Below the pieces are notes generated by a model. That model was not told where the DNA came from, made no database searches, and saw nothing but the letters and a program-made list of their open reading frames with translations. Shown here piece after piece: positions 55,589 to 64,000 of a DNA stretch of 64,000 bases (the first letter of the stretch is position 1; each line of letters starts with the position of its first letter). The DNA is taken from NCBI RefSeq assembly GCF_000243235.1, contig NZ_JH594606.1:2538572-2602571 (forward strand), read 5' to 3'. The translations under genes and the position numbers were made by a program. Source of the stretch: Gillisia limnaea DSM 15749. GTDB taxonomy: Bacteria > Bacteroidota > Bacteroidia > Flavobacteriales > Flavobacteriaceae.

Positions 55589-56920
55589 ATGAGAAAAATA
55601 ATTTTTTTAGCCTGTTTCCTTTTTATAGGTATTTATACGCACGCTCAGGAAAAGCGATGGACACTTCAGGAATGTGTTGCCTATGCCCTGGAAAATAATA
55701 TTTCAGTAAAACAATCGGAACTTGATGTGGAAGCTTCAGCAATTGACAGATCTGATGCTATTGGTAATTTTATACCTTCGCTAAGTTCACAAATGAGTCT
55801 TACCAGCAACAGCGGTTTAAGTATCAATCCAACCACTAACCGTTTTGAAAATACCCGTTTCACCTCTTTTTCTGGTGGAGCTACCACAGCCTTAACTATT
55901 TTCGACGGGTTGAGGAATTACAGGCAGTTTCAGCGATCTAAACTCACCCAACTGGCAAGTGAATATTCCCTGGAGTTGATGAAGGATGATATAGCCCTTT
56001 TTGTTGCAAACTCTTATTTACAGGTGCTGTTCAACAAGCAAAGTCTGGAAGTTTTGATCTCTCAAAATGCGGTTACCACAGAGCAACTGGAAAGAACTCA
56101 GGAATTGGTAGATGCAGGAGTACTTCCATCTGGAGATCTTCTTGAAATAGAAGCTACCAATGCCAATGAACTACAACGTATGGTGGTAGCCGAAAACAAT
56201 ATAAAAATATCCCTTATCAGTTTAGCGCAAACACTTCTGATAAAAGATTATGAAAACTTTGATATCGCCGAAGATGATTATGATGTTTTTGGAGCAGAAA
56301 TCCTTACCAAAACCCCTTCAGAATTAATTGAAAGAGCACGGGAGGAACGCTTTGAAATAAAGGTAGCAGAGGAGAACAAAAAGATCGCTGAAAAAGATGT
56401 TGAAATAGCCAGGGGTGCTTACTGGCCTACGATTAATGCGTTTTTTAATTACAATACCAGGTATGCCAATAATGATCCCTTTAGCCGGGATTTTACCACC
56501 CAATTATATGAAAATGATGGAACTACTTATGGATTGCAATTGAATATCCCTGTTTTAAACGGATTTGCTGTGAGAAACCAGGTGCAACGTAACAAGGTGA
56601 ATGTTCAACGTGCCGAATATCGTTTGGAACAGGCAGAGTTGGACCTTGAAGCAAATGTTTATCAAGCTTATGTAGATGCAAAAGGAGCCTTTAGGTCTTA
56701 CGAAGCTGCCCTGGTGGCATTAAATGCACAGGAGCAGGCTTATTCTTATGCTACAGAAAGATTTGACGTAGGTTTAACCAATGGTTTCGAATTTAGTCAG
56801 GCTAAATCCAGACTTGAAAATGCACAAACAGAGGTAGTAAGAACCAAATACGATTATATATTTAAATTGAAAGTGATCGAGTTATACTTCGGAATTCCGG
56901 TAACCGATCTTAAATTTTAG
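55589..56920 (+). CDS. TolC-family outer-membrane channel
   Basis: The ATG at 55589 is chosen (444 residues) because it starts the signal peptide MRKIIFLACFLFIGIYTHAQ; the frame opens 30 bp earlier. Two OEP repeats of long helices are visible (WTLQECVAYALENNISVKQSELDVEA and later LDLEANVYQAYVDAKGAFRSYEAALVAL…ATERFDVGLTNGFEFSQAKSRLENAQ). It forms the outer-membrane exit duct of the exporter and lies between the two adaptor genes. Confidence 0.92.
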   Translation: MRKIIFLACFLFIGIYTHAQEKRWTLQECVAYALENNISVKQSELDVEASAIDRSDAIGNFIPSLSSQMSLTSNSGLSINPTTNRFENTRFTSFSGGATTALTIFDGLRNYRQFQRSKLTQLASEYSLELMKDDIALFVANSYLQVLFNKQSLEVLISQNAVTTEQLERTQELVDAGVLPSGDLLEIEATNANELQRMVVAENNIKISLISLAQTLLIKDYENFDIAEDDYDVFGAEILTKTPSELIERAREERFEIKVAEENKKIAEKDVEIARGAYWPTINAFFNYNTRYANNDPFSRDFTTQLYENDGTTYGLQLNIPVLNGFAVRNQVQRNKVNVQRAEYRLEQAELDLEANVYQAYVDAKGAFRSYEAALVALNAQEQAYSYATERFDVGLTNGFEFSQAKSRLENAQTEVVRTKYDYIFKLKVIELYFGIPVTDLKF

Positions 56921-56923
56921 ACC

Positions 56924-58195
56924 ATGAAGAAAAAAACACTCATTATTATTGGTGTTATTGCAGTTGCGCTTATTGTAGTACTTATTGCAGGTAAAAAAGC
57001 AGGATGGTTTGGAGCATCTGGAAATATTAAGGAAGTAGAGATCACTAAGATTGAACCCATCCAAATTGTTGAAACCGTTTCGGCTACCGGAAAGATTCAG
57101 CCAGAGCTTGAAATTAAACTTTCTTCAGAAGTTTCCGGGGAAATTATCGAACTTCCCGTGGTAGAAGGACAGTTGGTGGAAAAGGGCGATTTATTGGTAC
57201 GTATCAATCCTGATATTTACCAATCCAGCTTACAACGTTCCCGCGCTGGATTACAAAATGTTCGTGCAAATTATGCACAGGCCGAAGCAAATTTAAGGGA
57301 AGCAAAGGCAAATTATGACCGGAATAAAACCCTTTTCGAAAAAGGGGTTATCTCCAAGGCAGAATGGGATCGTGCAGTTGCAGCTTTTGAAGTTGCAGAG
57401 GCATCAAAAAATGCCGCATATTATAGTATGCAAAGTGCTGCTGCCACCGTGACCGAAGCTACAGATAATCTTGCCCGAACCAGTATTTTCTCACCTATGC
57501 GTGGGACCATTTCAAAACTGGCAGCAGAACTAGGAGAAAGAGTGGTAGGAACCCAGCAAATGGCGGGAACCGAGATTATGAGAGTGGCGAATTTAGCCAG
57601 TATGGAAGTGGAAGTGGATGTGAATGAAAATGATATTGTAAAAGTAGCGGTGAACGATTCTACCATTGTAGAAGTGGATGCCTATTTAAAAAGAGAATTC
57701 AAAGGTATAGTTACCGAAATCTCAAATTCTGCCATAGAAGGATTAACCGCAGACCAGGTTACCAATTTTAAAGTTAAGGTGAAAATCCTTGAAAGTTCCT
57801 ATGAAGATCTATTGGAAGGGAAGCCGGAAAATTATTCACCTTTCCGACCGGGAATGACGGCAACGGTTGATATAATTACAAGGAAAAGGGATAATGTGAT
57901 TGGGGTGCCTATTAGTGCTATTGTGATTAGGAATGATACAACTTCAACTCCCGGAGGGAAACCGGCAGATATTGCGACCGATAAAAAATTTGAAACTGTT
58001 TTTGTAAAGGATGGAAATCTGGCTAAATTGCGGGTTGTAACCACGGGAATCCAGGATAATAGAAATATAGAAATAGTGTCTGGCTTAAAAGAAGGAGAAA
58101 CCGTGATTACCGGACCATATAACACCGTAACAAAGAGTTTAAAAGACGGGGATGAAGTTAGTGCTGGTACAAATAAAACACCTCCTTCAGAATAA
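56924..58195 (+). CDS. Periplasmic adaptor (MacA-type) 2
   Basis: The 423-residue membrane-fusion protein has an N-terminal anchor and a lipoyl domain (VSATGKIQPELEIKLSSEVSGEIIELPVVEGQLVEKGDLLVRI). Its coiled-coil hairpin (about 95-165) has LFEKGVISKAEWDRAVA, and a C-terminal MacA-like domain follows (VVTTGIQDNRNIEIVSGLKEGETVITGPY). It is clearly homologous to the first adaptor, so the operon has two adaptors for one channel. It begins 3 bp after the TolC gene. Confidence 0.9.
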   Translation: MKKKTLIIIGVIAVALIVVLIAGKKAGWFGASGNIKEVEITKIEPIQIVETVSATGKIQPELEIKLSSEVSGEIIELPVVEGQLVEKGDLLVRINPDIYQSSLQRSRAGLQNVRANYAQAEANLREAKANYDRNKTLFEKGVISKAEWDRAVAAFEVAEASKNAAYYSMQSAAATVTEATDNLARTSIFSPMRGTISKLAAELGERVVGTQQMAGTEIMRVANLASMEVEVDVNENDIVKVAVNDSTIVEVDAYLKREFKGIVTEISNSAIEGLTADQVTNFKVKVKILESSYEDLLEGKPENYSPFRPGMTATVDIITRKRDNVIGVPISAIVIRNDTTSTPGGKPADIATDKKFETVFVKDGNLAKLRVVTTGIQDNRNIEIVSGLKEGETVITGPYNTVTKSLKDGDEVSAGTNKTPPSE

Positions 58196-58207
58196 AAATA
58201 AAAAAAT

Positions 58208-58861
58208 TTGAATATACTTTGTATAGAAACTGCTTCTACGAATTGTTCTGTTGCACTTGCTAAGAATGGAAAGTTACTTGCCTTAAAGGAAGATTACAAC
58301 AATGGATTCTCCCATGCGGAAAGGCTTCATATTTTCATTCGGGATATTTTGGCCGAAAATGATATGCAACTTTCCACCCTTGATGCAATTGCTGTTAGTA
58401 AAGGTCCGGGATCCTATACAGGGCTTAGAATTGGCGTATCTGCAGCTAAAGGATTATGTTTCTCCCTTGGGATCCCACTTATTTCCGTTTCTACTTTAAC
58501 GGCTTTAGCTTATCAGGTAAAGGAAAAAGCTTTGGTTATAACAATGCTTGATGCCAGGAGAATGGAAGTGTATTCTGCAGTTTTCGACAAGGAAAGGAAA
58601 CAGGTACAGGATACGAGTGCAAAAATCCTTGATGAAACTTCCTATCTTGACAATTTAGAAAATGGCCCAGTGTATTTTATTGGAAGTGGAGTGACCAAGT
58701 TTAAGGAGATATGCAGGCACCCCAACGCTAATTTTATTGAAGGAAAACTTCCTTCAGCAAATCAAATGGTTCAACTGGCCATATCTAAATATAAAATAAG
58801 CGACTTTGAAGATGTCGCTTATTTTGAACCTTACTATTTAAAGGATTTTATGGCCGGATAA
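58208..58861 (+). CDS. tsaB: tRNA threonylcarbamoyladenosine modification protein TsaB
   Basis: TsaB partners TsaD in making the t6A modification at tRNA position 37. The 217-residue protein (TTG start) shows the ASKHA-type family features: ILCIETASTNCSVAL, HAERLHIFIRDIL, and the strongly conserved VSKGPGSYTGLRIGVSAAKGLC. It faces the MscS gene with only 2 bp between the stop codons and no visible terminator. Confidence 0.94.
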   Translation: MNILCIETASTNCSVALAKNGKLLALKEDYNNGFSHAERLHIFIRDILAENDMQLSTLDAIAVSKGPGSYTGLRIGVSAAKGLCFSLGIPLISVSTLTALAYQVKEKALVITMLDARRMEVYSAVFDKERKQVQDTSAKILDETSYLDNLENGPVYFIGSGVTKFKEICRHPNANFIEGKLPSANQMVQLAISKYKISDFEDVAYFEPYYLKDFMAG

Positions 58862-58863
58862 GT

Positions 58864-59727
58864 TTATTTACCCGTAATTTCATTGATTTCTTTCGCATCT
58901 TTAGAATGATTAAAGAAATGTACATCCCGTTGTGGGAAAGGAATTCCAATTCCGGCGGCTTCCAGCCTGCTTTTTGCTTCTTCAATAGTAAACCAGTGGC
59001 AACCCCAGAAGTTTTCATTTAAAGCCCAAAATCTTAACGAAAGATTTACAGAACTGTCTGCAAGTTCAGCTACTACAACCTGTGGTTCCGGATCTTCCAT
59101 GATCCCTTCCTGTTCTCTCATAAGATTTAGTAAGATGTCTTTAGCTTGTTTGATATTGCTGTCATACGATATTCCTATGGTAATAGAGTCTTTACGTTTA
59201 CCTTCAACCGTATAATTTATAATTTCATTATTGGTTAAATCCCCATTTGGGATAATGGCAAGTTGGTTTCCAAAAGTAATGAGATAGGTATAAAAAAGAG
59301 AGGTTTCCTTTACAGTTCCGGACACATCTCCAGCTTCAATCCAGTCACCTATTTTAAATGGCTTTAATATTATAATTAGTACACCTCCGGCAAAGTTGGA
59401 TAAAGAACCCTGTAAGGCAAGTCCTATTGCAAGCCCGGCGGCACCAACAACTGCAATAAGGGAGGTCGTTTGAACACCGAGCTTCCCTATAAAAACAATA
59501 AATAAAAGGATTTTCAAAGTCCAATTAATCAGGGTAATAATGAAGTTTTCCAGCGTTTTATCGTAGTCTTTTTTCTGAAAAATTTTGCGGGTATATCGCA
59601 GTATGATTTTAATGATCCAAAGACCGAGTACTAATATCAATATGGCCGCGAACAGGCTGGGTAAGAAGTCTATAAGTTTTGAAAGATAACTATTAGCAAG
59701 TTCGCTCCAGTTGTCTATTTGATCCAT
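58864..59727 (-). CDS. Mechanosensitive ion channel of the MscS family
   Basis: The 287-residue channel opens under membrane tension to release solutes after osmotic downshock. Three transmembrane helices lie in the first 125 residues. The third is the pore-lining TM3 with the Gly/Ala pattern VGAAGLAIGLALQGSLSNFAGGVLII. The beta domain (PFKIGDWIEAGDVSGTVKETSLFYTYL…IPNGDLTNNEIINYT) and the alpha/beta C-terminal domain follow. The length matches E. coli MscS (286). Confidence 0.95.
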   Translation of the reverse strand: MDQIDNWSELANSYLSKLIDFLPSLFAAILILVLGLWIIKIILRYTRKIFQKKDYDKTLENFIITLINWTLKILLFIVFIGKLGVQTTSLIAVVGAAGLAIGLALQGSLSNFAGGVLIIILKPFKIGDWIEAGDVSGTVKETSLFYTYLITFGNQLAIIPNGDLTNNEIINYTVEGKRKDSITIGISYDSNIKQAKDILLNLMREQEGIMEDPEPQVVVAELADSSVNLSLRFWALNENFWGCHWFTIEEAKSRLEAAGIGIPFPQRDVHFFNHSKDAKEINEITGK

Positions 59728-59873
59728 GATTTTTGAATTTTTACAAAGGGAACATTTTCACCAAAAAGAAGGGAATATTTTATGTTTAAATTTTGTTAAT
59801 ATTGTTCAATCCCACATGGAGGTTTTAATTCGCCAGGGAGCATTCTGACTTAATTTTATGAATTATTAAATAA

Positions 59874-60074
59874 TTAAGTTAATTCAAAGGAAATTTTTAG
59901 GATTACTCGAAACTCTGTAATATTTTCTCCGGTAACCAGCGCTTTTTGTTCCTTTACATAAACCGATTTTATATTTTTTATGGTTTTTGAAGCGCTTTTT
60001 ACCCCATTTCTGGTGGCTTCTTCCCAACTGTCTTCTGAAGTTGCGATGACTTCAATTACTTTAATTATTGACAT
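59874..60074 (-). CDS. Dodecin family flavin-binding protein
   Basis: Dodecins form hollow dodecamers that store or buffer flavins (or CoA). The 66-residue protein matches the family: SIIKVIEVIATSEDSWEEATRNGVKSASKTIKNIKSVYVKEQKALV…EFRVILKISFEL. The flavin-stacking Trp is present in DSWEEA. It is a single gene 146 bp from mscS; its upstream region adjoins that of the divergent phosphate transporter. Confidence 0.92.
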   Translation of the reverse strand: MSIIKVIEVIATSEDSWEEATRNGVKSASKTIKNIKSVYVKEQKALVTGENITEFRVILKISFELT

Positions 60075-60356
60075 CCCTATTTTGGTTTTTATGATTATTA
60101 AACAATTGCACTAGTAAGGTACGAAAATTTAATTCCACCAGTGGGTTTAATTTCCCTACGCCAGCCACTCCCATTTTGGATGGATTTGATCGAAATTCTG
60201 GATATTCTTTCTTATACATAACTTGTGTGCTTTTGCCAATGATTTCTGGGGTTTAAAAGGCGTTGTTAATTTATCTTTCTTCTTAAAGTTTTAATAACTT
60301 TGAAAAGTCTTTTTTTAAAATTTAAATACGAACATTTGTAGGAGTAAAGGGGCAAT

Positions 60357-62624
60357 ATGGAAAATGTTTATATCTTGATGTTGATTGCCTTATTTACCTT
60401 GGCGATTATTGATTTGGTGGTAGGTGTAAGCAATGATGCTGTAAACTTTTTAAATTCTGCCGTAGGCTCAAAAGCAGTACCTCTTCGCAAAATTCTTATC
60501 GTTGCCAGTATAGGGGTAGCAGTAGGAGCCGTTTTTTCCAGCGGACTTATGGAAGTTGCACGCGAAGGGATCTTCATCCCTGGAAAATTTCATTTTGAGG
60601 AGATCATGATCATCTTTTTGGCGGTAATGATCGCAGATGTAATCCTATTGGATTTTTTCAATTCGTTGGGGCTTCCAACATCAACAACAGTTTCAATAGT
60701 TTTTGAATTACTTGGAGCAGCGGTATTTGTGGCCCTTATAAAAATATATTATTCTACAGGAGATTATGAGACTTTATTTACATTCATAAACACTTCAAAA
60801 GCAACCCAAATAATTATTGGAATACTGCTTTCTGTTGTTATTGCTTTCACTCTTGGTTCAATTATTCAATATTTTTCCAGGTTGATCTTTACTTTCCAAT
60901 ACGAGAAAAAATTAAAATACATTGGGGCCATATTTGGAGGGCTTTCATTTACTGCATTGCTTTATTTTATTTTAATGAAAGGGATTTCAAGCATTTCTTT
61001 GGTTCCTCCCGATTTTCTGGATTATGTAAAAAATAATTCTTTGATCATCGTGATCTCCGGATTTTTGCTATTTACGGGAATATCCCATGTAGCCATTACA
61101 CTGTTTAAAGTAAATATTCTTAAAACAATTATCGTAATTGGAACTTTCGCCCTGGCACTTGCATTTGCAGGAAATGATCTGGTAAATTTTATTGGTGTAC
61201 CTATTGCGGCCTGGCAGTCCTTTGAGATCTGGCATGCGGCTTATCAGGCAACCGGAGTATTACCATCGCAGTTATTGATGAGCGGATTGTCCGAAGAGGT
61301 GAGTACACCCATCCTATTTTTAATTCTTGCAGGTCTTGTTATGGTAACAACCCTTTGGTTTTCCAAAAAAGCCATGCGGGTTACCCAAACCGAAATCAAA
61401 CTTGCCAGGCAGGAGGTTGGAGATGAACGTTTTGAGCCCAATTTTTTCTCGCGCGGGATAGTTAGATATTTTATTATTGTTGGCAATGTTTTTCAATCCC
61501 TTATCCCGGATTTTTTATCTCAAAAGATGAGTTCCAAATTTAATAAGGAAACGGTGCCTGTCGATGAAAAGGGGCTTGAAGTGCCATCCTTTGATCTAGT
61601 GAGAGCTTCCGTAAATCTTGTTGTGGCCAGTGTTTTAATATCCATGGCAACAAATTTAAAATTACCATTATCAACTACCTATGTTACTTTTATGGTAGCT
61701 ATGGGAACTTCTTTTGCAGATGGTGCCTGGGATAGGGACAGTGCTGTCTTTAGGGTAGCGGGTGTTTTAAATGTAATAGGTGGGTGGTTTGTTACTGCTT
61801 GTACAGCATTTTTAGGGGCAGGACTTTTTGCAGTTATCATTTACTTTGGTGGAATTATAGCCATTGCTATTCTGGTATTGCTTGCCGTGATCCTAATTGT
61901 TCGAAGTACTGTACTGCATTCCAGGAAACTGAAAGAAGAAAAGAAACGAAAGCGTTTTAAACGGAGCGATATAATTACCATTAACGAAATTACTATTGAG
62001 TCTTCTCAGAACATTTCCAGTGTGATAGGCAGAATTAATAAAATGTACACCAAAACTGTAGACAGCCTTGGACTACACGATTTAAATAAACTAAAAAAGA
62101 GTAGCAAAGGAATTGAAGAACTAGAGTTGGAGATTGATGAGTTAAAGGGGAATATTTTCTATTTTATCAAATCGCTGGACGATGAATCTGTGGAAGCAGG
62201 TAAATTCTATATCCTTATTTTAGATCATTTACAGGATATGGTACAATCCATTGGTTTTATAACACGAAACAGTTATAATCACGTTCACAATAATCACAAG
62301 AACCTGAAATTTAACCAAACCCGCGATCTAAAAGCCATAGATACTAAAATGCAGGTGTTATTTGATGATATTAAACTCATTTTTGATTCTCACAGTTTCA
62401 GCAATATAGATAATGTAATTGCAGAAAAACGAGTATTGCTTGAGAATGTTTCAGAGTTAATTCAGCGACAAATCGACAGAATTCGAACTACGGAAACCAG
62501 TCCGAAAAACTCTAAGTTATATTTTGGATTATTGCTGGAAACAAAAGATTTGATTAGCTCAACGATGAGTTTGCTTCAGCTTTTTCAGGAATTTCATAAA
62601 GAAGCGAAGCAAACCAACTATTGA
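60357..62624 (+). CDS. PiT-family phosphate transporter fused to a PhoU-like domain
   Basis: This is a low-affinity cation-coupled inorganic phosphate permease. The 755-residue protein has two PHO4 halves with the signature repeats VVGVSNDAVNFLNSAVGSKAV near residue 22 and FAGNDLVNFIGVPIAAW near 275, and about twelve helices to residue 520. A Lys/Arg-rich joint (about 525-540) leads to a roughly 215-residue helical tail resembling PhoU (SSQNISSVIGRINKMYTKTVDSL; FYILILDHLQDMVQSIGFI). Many PiT systems have a separate PhoU-like protein. Here the regulator appears to be covalently linked. Confidence 0.9.
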   Translation: MENVYILMLIALFTLAIIDLVVGVSNDAVNFLNSAVGSKAVPLRKILIVASIGVAVGAVFSSGLMEVAREGIFIPGKFHFEEIMIIFLAVMIADVILLDFFNSLGLPTSTTVSIVFELLGAAVFVALIKIYYSTGDYETLFTFINTSKATQIIIGILLSVVIAFTLGSIIQYFSRLIFTFQYEKKLKYIGAIFGGLSFTALLYFILMKGISSISLVPPDFLDYVKNNSLIIVISGFLLFTGISHVAITLFKVNILKTIIVIGTFALALAFAGNDLVNFIGVPIAAWQSFEIWHAAYQATGVLPSQLLMSGLSEEVSTPILFLILAGLVMVTTLWFSKKAMRVTQTEIKLARQEVGDERFEPNFFSRGIVRYFIIVGNVFQSLIPDFLSQKMSSKFNKETVPVDEKGLEVPSFDLVRASVNLVVASVLISMATNLKLPLSTTYVTFMVAMGTSFADGAWDRDSAVFRVAGVLNVIGGWFVTACTAFLGAGLFAVIIYFGGIIAIAILVLLAVILIVRSTVLHSRKLKEEKKRKRFKRSDIITINEITIESSQNISSVIGRINKMYTKTVDSLGLHDLNKLKKSSKGIEELELEIDELKGNIFYFIKSLDDESVEAGKFYILILDHLQDMVQSIGFITRNSYNHVHNNHKNLKFNQTRDLKAIDTKMQVLFDDIKLIFDSHSFSNIDNVIAEKRVLLENVSELIQRQIDRIRTTETSPKNSKLYFGLLLETKDLISSTMSLLQLFQEFHKEAKQTNY

Positions 62625-62667
62625 TCTTATTTTTTTGAAATTAATCCCTCATCGAAGGTTTAACCAG

Positions 62668-62711
62668 CCTGTCCGTCGGGCAGGTTCCCGGTCCCGATAG
62701 CTCGGGATACC
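62668..62711. repeat. Pair of REP-like palindromes
   Basis: CCTGTCCGTCGGGCAGG (62668-62684) is an imperfect palindrome. It is followed at once by a second (TCCCGA, four-base centre, TCGGGA; about 62690-62711). Both are GC-rich islands in an AT-rich gap between converging genes. They look like short dispersed repeats known from Bacteroidetes spacers and could also act as terminators. Confidence 0.6.
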
Positions 62712-62737
62712 TCCAATTTTTAAAACGGATTCTTGAT

Positions 62738-63646
62738 TTATCCATTAACCGCTTCCACGTAATCCACTTTACCCTGAAGCATATCGCGCATCATGGTTTC
62801 AATTCCATTTTTTAAGGTTGCAGTAGACGAAGGACATCCGCTACAGGCTCCCTGTAATATAACCTTCACTGTTTTGGTTTCCGGATTGTAAGAATCAAAG
62901 GTAATATTTCCCCCATCGCTGGCTACTGCGGGCTTAATATATTCATCTAAAATGTCTATAACCTGCAAAGACACCTCATCCAGATCTTTAGAATTCGATG
63001 CTGTCTTTTGGGAAGTTTTGGTTGCTGTCTCTACAGATTCCTTTAATAAAACCTCCTTGCCTTCCTGAAGATAATTTCTTATAAACTCTCTTATTTCTAT
63101 GGTAATGTCGTTCCATTCGGCCATGTCATATTTATTGACAGAGATATAATTCTCATCCATGAAAACTTCTTTAACAAAAGGCAGGTGAAACAAGGCTTTG
63201 GCTAAGGGTGCATTTGCCGTAGAATCTATATTTTTGAATTCGGCAGGTGCTATAACCAGTTTTTTATTGGCTACAAACTTCATTACCGAAGGATTGGGAG
63301 TGCTTTCTGCATAAACAGTTACAGGAACTACTTTTTTGGACGGCTCGCTTTCAATGTTAAGAATTACACCTCCCTCGTTGAGGAAATCCTTAAGCTGGTT
63401 TGCCACTTCTTCCTGTACATCTTCCCATTCTATGATATTAAACTTTTCAATAGCGATAAAATTCTGCGCGATAAAGACGGTTTTTACAAAGGGTAGATGA
63501 AATAATTGTTGCGCCAATGGGGATTTTGAGGCTTCTTCTATATTTCCGAATTCAAAACTTTCATGACGGGTCAAAAACTGGTTGGTCTCAAATTTTACAA
63601 TCGCGGGATTGGTTGTAGGATGTATATGGATGGTATATGGATTCAT
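62738..63646 (-). CDS. Nfu-type Fe-S scaffold/carrier with duplicated N-terminal domain
   Basis: The 302-residue protein has two consecutive Nfu_N domains (about 1-95: HPTTNPAIVKFETNQFL…LFHLPFVKTVFIAQNFIAIEK; about 105-200: ESTPNPSVMKFVANKKL…LFHLPFVKEVFMDENYISVNK). The C-terminal NifU-like domain holds the cluster-binding pair in GACSGCPSSTATLKNGIE. It should carry 4Fe-4S clusters to target proteins, useful given the many Fe-S enzymes nearby (ActB, QueG). The internal duplication is typical of Bacteroidetes Nfu. Confidence 0.93.
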   Translation of the reverse strand: MNPYTIHIHPTTNPAIVKFETNQFLTRHESFEFGNIEEASKSPLAQQLFHLPFVKTVFIAQNFIAIEKFNIIEWEDVQEEVANQLKDFLNEGGVILNIESEPSKKVVPVTVYAESTPNPSVMKFVANKKLVIAPAEFKNIDSTANAPLAKALFHLPFVKEVFMDENYISVNKYDMAEWNDITIEIREFIRNYLQEGKEVLLKESVETATKTSQKTASNSKDLDEVSLQVIDILDEYIKPAVASDGGNITFDSYNPETKTVKVILQGACSGCPSSTATLKNGIETMMRDMLQGKVDYVEAVNG

Positions 63647-63802
63647 ACTATAAATTTTCCTGCAAAATTACTAAAACAAACTAGGCTAATCTATATATTT
63701 ACAATTGATATTAAATTTATGTTTATAAGCTTTCCTTATATTTGGAATTGTTGCACTTTTTTGAAAGGATATTTCTCTTCCCAGGGATGTTAAATAATTT
63801 AA

Positions 63803-64000
63803 ATGAAACCATTTTTCGCGATAATTTTTACTCTTGTCTTGATTTTTTCTACAAAATTAATTGCACAGGAAGTAATTCCAACCTATTCTGATTATTTGAC
63901 CGATAATCTTTATTTGCTGCATCCGTCTATGGCTGGTGCTTCAAATTTCAATAAAATTCGTCTAACCGCGAGACAGCAATGGTTTGACGTTGATGATGCA
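63803..64000 (+). CDS. PorP/SprF-family type IX secretion membrane protein (5' part)
   Basis: The first 66 codons are in the window. There is a signal peptide MKPFFAIIFTLVLIFSTKLIAQ. It is followed by the family start YSDYLTDNLYLLHPSMAGAS and LTARQQWF, typical of PorP/SprF proteins. These outer-membrane proteins anchor or help secrete gliding adhesins and type B CTD cargo. The rest lies beyond the window, so cargo neighbours cannot be seen. Confidence 0.85.
   Translation, partial: MKPFFAIIFTLVLIFSTKLIAQEVIPTYSDYLTDNLYLLHPSMAGASNFNKIRLTARQQWFDVDDA

Noticed and set aside
60295-60302. TAACTTTG before the phosphate transporter
   Set aside because: It fits the -7 consensus but has no -33 element at the right distance, so it was not listed.

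Overview
The window looks like chromosomal DNA of a member of the Bacteroidetes, most likely a marine, gliding Flavobacteriaceae (Gramella/Zunongwangia/Salegentibacter-like; the genus is a guess). The grounds are sprA, a RemB-like protein and a PorP/SprF-type gene of the type IX secretion/gliding machinery, a complete alternative complex III operon, CarboxypepD_reg-like and DUF5916 proteins, AT-rich spacers, and promoter-like sequences of the Bacteroidetes form TTG-N19/20-TAnnTTTG. No rRNA, tRNA or CRISPR was recognised.

Layout. 1-3.9 kb: 3' part of nusA and infB, closed by a strong terminator. 4.3-4.8 kb: a SPOR protein on the minus strand. 5.0-16.9 kb: actABCDEF-coxBA, which carry electrons from menaquinol through alternative complex III to an aa3-type oxidase, closed by a terminator. 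17-19.2 kb: a DUF5916 outer-membrane protein. 19.26-20.34 kb: a decayed IS30-family element with recognisable ends. 20.4-22.8 kb: ruvB and a cytochrome P450. 22.8-27.5 kb: an accessory block holding a three-domain AraC-type regulator, a promoter, a BBE-type FAD oxidoreductase and a SnoaL/NTF2-like lipoprotein. An intact IS4-family element with a 10-bp target duplication sits between the last two genes. 27.5-31.3 kb: queG, two unknown genes, a broken copy of the queG 3' end, and an ECF sigma factor with an overlapping membrane partner.

31.4-45.4 kb: maeB, ruvA, the 7.1-kb sprA, gcvH, a VanZ-like gene, tonB and a RemB-like gene whose N-terminus resembles the TonB C-terminal domain encoded just upstream. 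45.7-50.9 kb: a second respiratory cluster (ctaB, two subunit III genes, subunit IV, a cysteine-free thioredoxin-like protein, SCO1, DUF420, a CxxC micro-protein) that completes and assembles the oxidase begun at 14 kb. 51.2-58.2 kb: a MacAB/TolC-type exporter with one ATPase, two permeases, two adaptors and one outer-membrane channel. 58.2-64 kb: tsaB, an MscS channel, dodecin, a PiT-PhoU fusion phosphate transporter, an Nfu-type Fe-S scaffold and the start of a PorP/SprF gene.

Most of the window is conserved core metabolism. The best candidates for something new are in 19-31 kb: the fused DUF4242/cyclase-homology/AraC regulator with its IS-split target operon, and the two-gene segment lying between an intact queG and a second queG 3' end. 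The TonB-like domain on the RemB-like barrel is also notable. No anti-phage, CRISPR or toxin system could be supported.
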